DNA of 64,000 nucleotides. Origin: Panaeolus papilionaceus. Lineage: Eukaryota > Basidiomycota > Agaricomycetes > Agaricales. The notes under the pieces were generated by a model, which worked only from the letters and a program-made list of their open reading frames with translations, did not search any database and was not told the DNA's origin. A program made the translations under genes and the position numbers. Within the stretch, counting starts at the first letter, position 1. Every line of letters begins with the position of its first letter. The stretch lies in the NCBI GenBank assembly GCA_015501605.1, contig JADNRZ010000040.1:62001-126000 (forward strand). The letters are read 5' to 3'. Shown one piece after another: positions 56,490 to 64,000 of the stretch.

Positions 56490-57385
56490 CTACACCATGG
56501 TGTGTACGTATAGGGTCATGAAAGGGAGGTCCTAAGCGGGCACACATATGTGCTTGGGAGCCTTGGGTTGTCTTGTCCATGACACCGCGAAGACAATGCG
56601 TGCTCTGTTCAGCTCACCTGCTTGACATACAATAGTGTATCTGGCCTGTAATATCTTTGTGCGTCGCTTCGCCTAATCCCACACCTCACCCCACTGGCTG
56701 CTCAAAGGGGAAATTAGCAGTACTTTGATGATAGGAGTCCCTTTCGATACCAAGCAAGCCGAGATACAGGATTAAGCAAAGCCCACATAGCAGGTGTCAG
56801 TACAGGTGTTAGGTATCCCTTTGATGTCTGATGATCCACTGATTATCAACCATATCCGCACTGTCGAACAAAATAGGTAGACAGAGCACGCGGTGCCATT
56901 GGGCGCTAACGGGGGCAATTCAATCCTCAGCATTATTGCATATGTGCACAATGCCTGATACTTAACGTGATTGTTCGTTCTTGTCATCCGAAGTGTCGTC
57001 TAACCTAACATTCGTTCTCGTGGAAAGAATCTTTCATCATTTTTTATGCCAATCGTCATTACTTCATTCCACTCTCCTCCCTTCATCATCCAGCTCATAT
57101 ACCCTGCAACGAAACTGGAACATCTTGGGGTGGGATTTGGATGGGAGTACTCGAAAATGATTGATGATGACTCAGTCATCGATGTAATCAACGGTTTGGA
57201 CTGTAACTAATATCATGAATACATTCGTGAAAATGACAAATATTAACAGCCAGAAGTGAAGCATGGAATTAGAATGAGCAGGGGGGGAAACAGATGGAAA
57301 ATCTAATAATGTAATGCACTGGAACACCTGTGCATGAGCAAACGAATAATAATTCTCGTGGATAAGACCCAAGGCAAACATACTT
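56490..57385. other. Gene-free flank
   Basis: Counterpart of 9,338-10,370 with the shared promoter-distal stretch near 56,597-56,640. It includes AGCAAGCCGAGATACAGGAT (56,754), the inverse of a motif at 23,127, 27,207 and 42,141. Confidence 0.4.
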
Positions 57386-57389
57386 GTGA

Positions 57390-58953
57390 TCACTCCCTGC
57401 GCTTAATCCATTTGGGACGATGGATCTTGGAAAGATCAACTACATGTCCGAATAACCTTTTGATACCCACCTCCCTTGATGATTGATGATGGACGAAATT
57501 GTTTGAGACGGCTTCCTCTGCTATCATAGTCACTGGGACCAGGCGCTGGGAGTTGGAGCCAGGTCCACCGCCAATATCTGGTTCCTCAGTCCACTGTCTG
57601 AAGATATCCTGCATTTGCTCGTCGGATGGTACGATTTTGGCCGCAATGGTCTTGCGTAGAGCCTGTGCGCCTTCCTGAAATTCGTGCGGTGGTTGTCCAA
57701 ATTTCACCAATTGCGAAATGAATTTTGCCAATGTCTCGTCGTTTTCCTGCCATTCTCGCTTCAGGATCATTTCAAGTTCTGTGTTGGTTTGTGCGTCCGG
57801 ATGAGCTAGGTTCAACTCAATCAGGATTTTCTTCTGAAGTGCGCCCTCGATGCGCTCATGCAAGTCACAATAGAGGTGTGTGGATGGCGTGTGTGATGGC
57901 GTGTCAAATGGTACGCCGAACCCAGCGTCACCGTCTATTACTTGAAGAGCAGATGTCCTGTTACCCATAAAACGCTTTAAGATGGTTGTCTGCAGCCCAA
58001 AAAATTCCTAGGCTGAGAGTAAGCAACACTTTAATAAACACACGAGAAATGGGACAAATTACCTTAAAAACCTGGTCTCTTAATTGTTGAAAGGTGTTTT
58101 CCGCTCGATTGCGAGTCTGTTCACTGTGAATGGTATCCCACATTGTTGTTATGATATTGACTGAGAAAGTCTTCCCGCCCAACGATTCTTGAAGCATTTT
58201 GATGGTTCTTCGCCGACTTCCTGGCAGACGAGCCATTGTGATGGGAGTGAGAAATAATATTATCCAATATACTGCAGAACTAGGAGGAAGTTAGTTGACT
58301 CGTTTTACTGACAAAGCATATTAACCAAGGAAAATGCTTACGAATTCCCTTCCAGCCAATCTCGCAGCATCTCCATGACCTCGATTTCTGATATCCTACT
58401 GTCAGAAAATCCTGGTGTATCAACCAGGTAAATTTCGTATGCAGACAAGAATCCCCATTTAACGTTGACAAGCTTGTACGCAGTTATATGCTGAGTAAAT
58501 CCAGTAAGTTGGTTGCTCGAAATAGCAAGGTTCTGCGAGGGTCCTGCAAGTGCCTCAATGAACTAGAACAGGCGAAAATGAATTGGGTTTAAGATAACAA
58601 GTTTGATGCAAAGATTGTACACGGGTCCTCACTTACTGTACTCTTCCCAGCACCAGTAGGCCCCATAATGCTAAATAGGTTCATTTATTGGACAAGTCCT
58701 AGTACCATGACCAACGTCAGACGTACATATATACAACTGCAGTGAGGGGTATCCTGGTTACACGTTCGACTGAAATATCACCCTCAACTTTGAGAATTCT
58801 AAGTTTAAGATCCTCCATGACACAATGGTTGACCACGAGGTGGAAGCTAGAGTTTGTAGGGAGAGATATGCCGGCCTGGCAGATGGTGGGCGTTGGTGTG
58901 CAAAGTGTCTCCAGCAGAGCTTCAGTTGGATGCGTGTGGTTCATTTGCGTCAT
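57390..58953 (-). CDS. AIG1-like P-loop GTPase, subfamily B (copy 2)
   Basis: Second copy of 10,158-11,923, with the native ending. Five exons as in copy 1, the last 58007-57390, for about 438 residues. P-loop GPTGAGKST, LVDTPGFSDSRIS and TTMWDTIHSEQ are intact. The coiled coil DLHERIEGALQKKILIE and FISQLVKFGQPPHEF follow, and the protein ends with a basic tail, IHRPKWIKRRE, and TGA. The tail matches that of the gene at 42,806, showing that this is the family's normal C terminus and that copy 1 has lost its stop. The start at 58953 follows copy 1; the frame is open a little further 5' to a possible acceptor (TTGGCAG). Confidence 0.8.
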
Positions 58954-58959
58954 CTGATC

Positions 58960-60355
58960 ATCAAAAAGTTCGTTGTCCTGCCAAAATTACTATTAATAGA
59001 ATTGCACCTACAGCCCGGCGTTTGAAACGAACACCACGGATATCATTCCTGGGTATGCCGAAAGACAATGTTCCGACATGGCGTGAGGTTGATCGGTAGT
59101 GGTTGTATTTGGAGGAAATGGTGTGACGAGAAGCTCTCCTTCTTGGTTCCGTGCCCCCCTAACCTCGCCTTGCTTCTTATCTTGTCCCTTCTGCGCCCGC
59201 CTTTTATTCACTGCAGGCTCTCATTGCGTCATTATTACCTCCCTCACTCAAAATTGCGTCCTTCACTCGTCTCCACATACCCATGTCGCTGCTGGCTTGC
59301 TCTCCTCTGACGCCCTCATTGTTGTCACCATTCCCATCTTGATGTAATACTGGGTGTGTCAGTCTCCGAGTTCTTGCGTTCTAGATATCCCCAAAGCTAG
59401 TCTGATACCCCCAGGCCACTCCTTTCGCGTCAGACAGTCTTCATTCATGCACTTCTCCTGCATTCGCTTCCAAGCTCGTTTCCATTCCATCGCCCATTCC
59501 ACTTAATGTATATCCGTAATATTCGTGTTTCTCACGCCCCACAGGCTTATGCCACCGCTCTCTTGTCGTCAGCCATTCTTCACCCCAATGTTTGCTCCTC
59601 CATTCACCCTTGCGGACCTCTATCTGTCTTCAACTCCCACACTGAGCAATACTCGCACATAGCTCTCAGGTGTCCATGAGTCCGTTTGCCCCTCTCTCCA
59701 TGTGCATATATCTATCTCAACAACCAAGCCTCGAACCTCGCTTTCTCGACTTACATTGCCAAATTTCATGCTCCTTCTAGGTTCGCCCTATGGTGTGCCG
59801 CGCATACAAGAGCGATAGTCAGCTACGTGTGTTGTCATCGTCCAGTCTCAGCACACTGTTGTGCTATGCTTGTTTAGCTCCAATCTCAACCCCGCCTCCG
59901 CCTGATCCTCGCCTTAGTTCATCCATCTGACGCTATTTCAACTCTGTTTTGTTCTCTTGCCAAGGAGGCTGACTCCATTTGCAACCTGTGACGTATGGCG
60001 CGTGATGTCAAGAAGGTGAGAAGAGGGGTTGAGGGAGAAGGTGGTGGTTGGATGGTAGTTGTGGAAGGCATGGTGGCGGTCATCGGGGCGGCGATGTGAT
60101 GAACGATGGGCATGGAGACAATTTGCGATCGATGGGTCTGTGTCTACGTCGTTTGTTTCTGGCTGGTTTCATGTTCAAGATTGAGCACATCGTTTTTGTT
60201 TTGGATTGGTTTGTGATAATGTATCTGAGATAACGTACGAAGGGGAGAAAATACGAAGGAATGAAAATGAAAATAAATTCGACCCGTTACAGCAGGGGTT
60301 GTTCACGTTGCACGTCATGACCCAAAATTAGAAGGACGTGGCTCTATGGCGCAAG
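58960..60355. repeat. Duplicated R1-like region, no gene
   Basis: Counterpart of 11,930-13,950, lacking the 617-bp segment at 12,072-12,688. No supported gene. Confidence 0.45.
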
Positions 60356-60358
60356 TCT

Positions 60359-60742
60359 CTACCTAAACAACAATAGACTTGAAGTAAGAAGTAAGACACC
60401 CCAACCAACAGATAACCAATTCTTCGAAGCGAGTACAGCAGCTCCACTCGTTGTAACGGTTGCAATCGGTACGAGAGGTCCGGTGAATGTGCGATAGAGC
60501 ATGTCCGTTTCCAATTTTGTTTTCAAGTTCATGTGAGGTATCGCCACCTCCTGGGCGCATATTCCTTGCTGCTTATCGACATAGAACTCGCAGTCCAGAG
60601 TCGAATGGGCGAATCCAAAATATGACCCGTCGGGTAACACCGTTGGGGTGGCTAAAGCGCCAACCCCTGCTTGATGAAGCTGAGATTTTCCTTCGATACG
60701 GGTGTCTATTGCATGCTTCAGTACGTAAAGTCGAGATTGCAT
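60359..60742 (-). CDS. GPI-anchor-like surface protein (127 aa, copy 2)
   Basis: Open frame from MQSRLYVLKHAIDTR through TPTVLPDGSYFGF, a Cys pair region (LDCEFYVDKQQGICAQE), FTGPLVPIATVTTSGAAV and a hydrophobic C terminus (LSVGWGVLLLTSSLLLF) with one Arg after it. That end fits a GPI-attachment signal or a membrane anchor at the cell surface. No signal peptide is visible at the first Met, and in-frame stops lie just upstream, so a 5' exon may be missing (an acceptor-like TTGCAG lies near 60,763) or the gene is 5'-truncated. The first copy has one extra base in a C run and is frameshifted. Confidence 0.5.
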   Translation of the reverse strand: MQSRLYVLKHAIDTRIEGKSQLHQAGVGALATPTVLPDGSYFGFAHSTLDCEFYVDKQQGICAQEVAIPHMNLKTKLETDMLYRTFTGPLVPIATVTTSGAAVLASKNWLSVGWGVLLLTSSLLLFR

Positions 60743-60744
60743 AG

Positions 60745-62620
60745 CTCATTATGAGTTGGCTGCAATAAAGTCATACATTTGAATGTTTTTGGTGTAGATA
60801 GCGCAGTGTACGTCGAGGTTGGGGCAACTAGAAAACGCCGTGCAAAGCCGTGAACCCACTACCGTGAGTCACGGCGAATTTCATGGCTTTGCACGGTTTT
60901 GAACGGCTCTTCGCTTGAGGGCACGGTAGCACGGTTCTCAGTGTGAAGCTTGCTATGGGATTGGAAGTAAGACACACACTCAGACACACTGACAACCGAG
61001 TTCTGGTGTAAACGAGGGCGTTCATATACGTAGTTAAGGTTAGAAAATGTATAATAGAATTGAAATTGGATAATACCAAGTGCGTTCGAGTGCTAAGTTA
61101 TAACTGCGACTGAGAACTTCCCACGCAATACTGCGAGTTCGGTCTCGGAATTAAATCAAGTCCCTTTAATTCTAGATGGAGCCAGACATGCGCACCTTAA
61201 CGAACGTTTAAAAGGGTATCCCAAGGGTATAAGGTACGTATTCCGGAAGTTTTTGATGTTCCGAAAATGTGTTTAATTTTGACTTTGTTCGCTGACTTTG
61301 ACCCCGGCTTCACTTCGCTTCACTTCACCTCATTTTACTTTACTTCTTGTACTTCAAAATGCTTCATTGGCTTTCTATTCTACTGGGGAGGATGTCCCCC
61401 GTGGCAGAATTAGCCTCCCCATCGTCGGTATGTGCCCACTATATCTCTAACACGCTCCCCTGTTTTGGAACACACAATTGATCACTGATCAACGTTTCAA
61501 CCCCACACCCCACACGGCACCTGAATCAAATGGCACGTCTTGGCACGTCTCTGCACGGCTTTTCACGGCTTTTCACGTCTCTGCACGTCATCGACACGGT
61601 TGGGACACGGCACGCACGGTTCGTCACGGTTCAACACGGCAGGGACACGGTGATGTGCGCGTTACGGTAAGTCTATATATGAAAATGAAATATAATAAAG
61701 TATGATGTGTGATGATATGAGGGTGGTGTGACGATGGGTGAGTAAACGCGACGTTGCAAGGTCGTGGGGCCTGCGAGTGCTAAGGGAAAGGTGGGAAACG
61801 AGAGGAAGGGTGGTGCAGAATGCACGCGGAACGACGAAATACGAACGAAAACGACACGAAATGCGAAATACGAAGACGACGAGGGACGAAGGCGACGAAC
61901 TGGAGCGAAACTGAGGGGAAAACTTGTCTATTCTGTGGTGGAAATAGTGTACAGTAAATAAAGTACATGAGGTGCAGTGGTGCTACGCAGGTAAACTAAA
62001 AAGGAAACACGAATGAAAACAAAAGAAATTGAAAGGATTTAAGGAAAGTAAGCGCCGAAGCGTTTCAAAGAATCGAAAATAGAATGAAAAATAAACAAAA
62101 TAAGCGAATAGGGAAGGCACCGTGCAGTCGGGGAATGAAGGAGGAACAGTAAAATACCGAAAATGCGAAATTCGGAGGGATGTGGGTTCGGAGCTCATCA
62201 ACGGCTCTTCACGGCTTTGCACGTCCTGGCACGGCACTTCACGTCTCTGCACGGTTTTCAGTATTTTCAGCACGGAAGTAGCACGTCACTCACGGTAGAG
62301 TGCACGGTATGACACGGTTGATTGATACACTTAGAAAGGTGACGCAGATTCAGCTGTTTGTTCCGAGAAAGAGTGTCTGCATCTCCAGAAGGTAAGCTCC
62401 ATGCTCAGCCCTACCAATGGTAATATTGGCAATCAAATCTCATTTATTTCATCAAAGAGTCGGTTGCGGACCCTGCTGACTGCGCAGGGGCTCTTCTTGT
62501 TTTGTTCTAATATCCCCTTTACCTCCTGTACCATTGATAGCACCATAGAGTAGAGTTTCATCAGTAGTCCGAATAATTTGAATATATTATTTTTTATTTT
62601 AGTGTTGGGGTACAGAATAT
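60745..62620. repeat. CACG-array region, probable transposon terminus
   Basis: Right of the duplicated block. Three clusters of CACGG/CACGT words (60,838-60,930; 61,531-61,655; 62,205-62,322) show mostly 10-11 bp spacing. The first contains an imperfect palindrome (GCCGTGCAAAGCCGTG and its inverse). Between them lie A/T-rich sequence and the inverted partner of 31,250-31,430. No gene. Confidence 0.55.
61740..61970 (-). repeat. Inverted partner of 31,250-31,430
   Basis: Reverse-complement match including GCGACGTTGCAAGGTCGTGG, GCGAGTGCTAAGGGAAA and a run of CGAAATACGAA words. Confidence 0.65.
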
Positions 62621-62702
62621 GTATAAAAGCTGCTCGAAGATGACCACTAACAAGACCAAGATACCCTCTGCTCCCTCATCCAACTTGATACGAGATTCGA
62701 CG

Positions 62703-62735
62703 CCCCCCCCCCCCCCCCCGCCCCCCCCGCCCCCA
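62703..62735 (+). repeat. Poly-C tract
   Basis: Seventeen C, one G, eight C, one G, five C. Could form quadruplex or i-motif structures, and its length is likely to be unstable or misread. It lies in a frame encoding polyproline. Confidence 0.8.
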
Positions 62736-63065
62736 GCGCGAAAGAGCCAAGCAGCTTCCATTGCTGACTATACCCATGGTTTGTACATTGCCCTCCCAGA
62801 CGCTACTGTGTTATCTAACGGATATCATTACCACAGGACTTTATCCATCATATCTTGAGCTATTTTGGCCGTCCTTCGAAACATGAGGAATTCAACAGGC
62901 CTGCGGATTCGAGCACTATCAAGCGCCTGGTTCCTGTATACTCTGAATCAGGCGTGTCACATACTTGATAGAGTCTTGTTGAATTTATCTAATGGGGTGA
63001 ATATAACAGGAGACATCATTCGATATGTTGAACAAGCTCACTCATGGTCCACCCCACATCATACC

Positions 63066-64000
63066 ATGAAACCTGCAGCTGGTATGTACAACTCTTCAAA
63101 TGACCTTTCATGTTCTAATCACTATTCAAACGATACAGCCTACCGTGATGACCGACACAATGGTCAACCAATACCAAACCATCGGGATCTACAGGATACC
63201 TTCTACCGTCGTGACACTCATGGTCAATTTGTTCCCATTTCCAATGAAACCAGAGCAACATCGTCTTGTATCAATGATAACACCACCAACTCTGGCACTC
63301 CAGTCGGCTCTTCGACTCCGGATTGGGATGGATGGCCTGATGGTTACTTCACTCGAAACTTCACACAGGACGAGTTTAATGAAACAGGCAAGCTTCGAAC
63401 ACATTGGGCTATGTTTGTGAATGGAGGTGACCGCAAAGGACAAACCAGTTCGAGCACCTGGGAAGGAGGGAAGAAGGCTACACGCCGTTGCCTCGGAGTC
63501 ATCGAGTGTGATGATCCAGTCTGCAAGGTACTCATTCGTCCATACACCAAAGGGCACCAACAGCAACTTCAGGAGAAATGTAAATGTGGTGGGACCCTTG
63601 AACTCAGATCCTGCAATGTTGTCTCTGTTTTACATACCTGGGCTGGTGGGGTTCACTACTCCAATGGTGGCTATCATTTACATCGTCGTCCAACACACAT
63701 TCTCCATCTTCTGCCAGACCAGGAAAATCGATTTCAGGAGCTTGTCCGTTCTCATCCCAAATCAGGTCCGCTTCAGCTCGTTGTTGGTGTCCCTGGTCTA
63801 CATGGTCCTGGAAAGTCAGCAGCAGATATATCTCGCGTGTTTCTAAATGCTGCTCGGGTTAGCAAGGAACGCCAAAAGGTTACCAACGAGATCGGACCGA
63901 GTGCGGATGGCTTTATTGCCTCATTCTCTCGCTTCGAGGACGAGCACCCGGGATTCGTCATCAACTCTGTTATTGGGAAGGTTACAGTCATTTCTGTACA
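63066..64000 (+). CDS. GCM/WRKY-like zinc finger protein, probably transposase-related (3' end outside window)
   Basis: Exon 63066-63081 (MKPAA) is spliced over 63082-63138 to an exon open to the window edge. After a polar stretch comes DWDGWPDGYFTRNF, then a zinc-binding domain: TWEGGKKATRRC, GVIEC, DDPVC, CKCGG, LRSC, followed by LHTWAGGVHYSNGGYHLH. Cys pairs plus His-rich strands fit the WRKY-GCM1 superfamily seen in Mutator-like transposases and in an Agaricomycete-specific expanded family. It continues LQLVVGVPGLHGPGKSAADI and FEDEHPGFVINSVIGKV. A DDE nuclease domain would be expected beyond 64,000. The 5' end is unresolved: a frame from 62,619 with a poly-Pro stretch and a TATAAAAG at 62,621 may belong to it, but splice phases do not fit as read, possibly because of the poly-C tract. 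Confidence 0.7.
   Translation, partial: MKPAAGMYNSSNDLSCSNHYSNDTAYRDDRHNGQPIPNHRDLQDTFYRRDTHGQFVPISNETRATSSCINDNTTNSGTPVGSSTPDWDGWPDGYFTRNFTQDEFNETGKLRTHWAMFVNGGDRKGQTSSSTWEGGKKATRRCLGVIECDDPVCKVLIRPYTKGHQQQLQEKCKCGGTLELRSCNVVSVLHTWAGGVHYSNGGYHLHRRPTHILHLLPDQENRFQELVRSHPKSGPLQLVVGVPGLHGPGKSAADISRVFLNAARVSKERQKVTNEIGPSADGFIASFSRFEDEHPGFVINSVIGKVTVISV

Noticed and set aside
61531..62322. CRISPR-like array
   Set aside because: Units are 10-11 bp with no spacers of uniform length; a fungal origin makes CRISPR implausible.
1..64000. tRNA or rRNA genes
   Set aside because: Scanning for tRNA B-box-like sequence and rRNA signatures gave no candidate that folds or matches convincingly by eye.

Overview
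The window looks like accessory sequence from a filamentous basidiomycete, most likely an Agaricomycete. The evidence is short (about 37-70 bp) GT-AG introns in almost every convincing gene, very short exons of 16, 34 and 44 bp, TATA boxes 80-170 bp upstream of starts, lineage-typical multigene families (P-loop GTPases, GCM-like zinc finger proteins, small secreted proteins) and abundant non-autonomous DNA transposons. No tRNA, rRNA or CRISPR array was recognised. Most real genes are split by introns, so they were assembled exon by exon from splice sites and from comparison between internal paralogues.

The dominant feature is duplication. Roughly 1-14.36 kb and 48.37-60.75 kb are two copies, in the same orientation, of one large block. 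Each copy carries, all on the minus strand, a single-pass membrane protein gene (decayed in both), a subfamily-A P-loop GTPase, a 65-71 residue protein, a subfamily-B GTPase and a GPI-anchor-like surface protein. The copies differ by several insertions or deletions of about 0.2-0.7 kb and by different gene-breaking lesions. A second set of paralogous blocks (17.9-18.9 kb with 42.6-43.6 kb; 21.35-23.46 kb with 37.95-42.54 kb; 27.2-29.1 kb with 35.4-37.2 kb) lies between them and holds two more subfamily-B GTPases on the plus strand, one truncated (17,965-18,926) and one apparently complete (42,806-44,351). That gives six GTPase loci in 64 kb.

Four DNA elements with inverted ends were delimited by eye: a TA-flanked MITE (17,221-17,613); a 2.0 kb element rich in TTTAAAC motifs that truncates a GTPase and carries a 5'-truncated spliced gene (18,929-20,938); a 1.1 kb element with a perfect 7-bp target duplication (24,803-25,905); and a 1.54 kb element with a 9-bp target duplication that carries the 5' part of a gene (38,010-39,551). 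The last has a paralogous empty site inside the window.

Unique genes are a secreted M14 metallocarboxypeptidase (33,419-35,215), a Ser/Pro-rich disordered protein (45,576-46,688) that may share its promoter with a small divergent gene (45,005-45,494), a three-exon cysteine-rich small secreted protein (47,214-47,768), and at the right edge a partial GCM/WRKY-like zinc finger protein, probably transposase-related (63,066 onward). Ahead of the last gene lie striking 10-bp phased arrays of CACG. The remaining 30 kb or so is degenerate repeat: a strand-asymmetric purine/pyrimidine family (called R1 here) marked by the motif GATATACCCATC, a roughly 150-300 bp family with an internal (TTTG)n tract (R2), and scattered gene relics.
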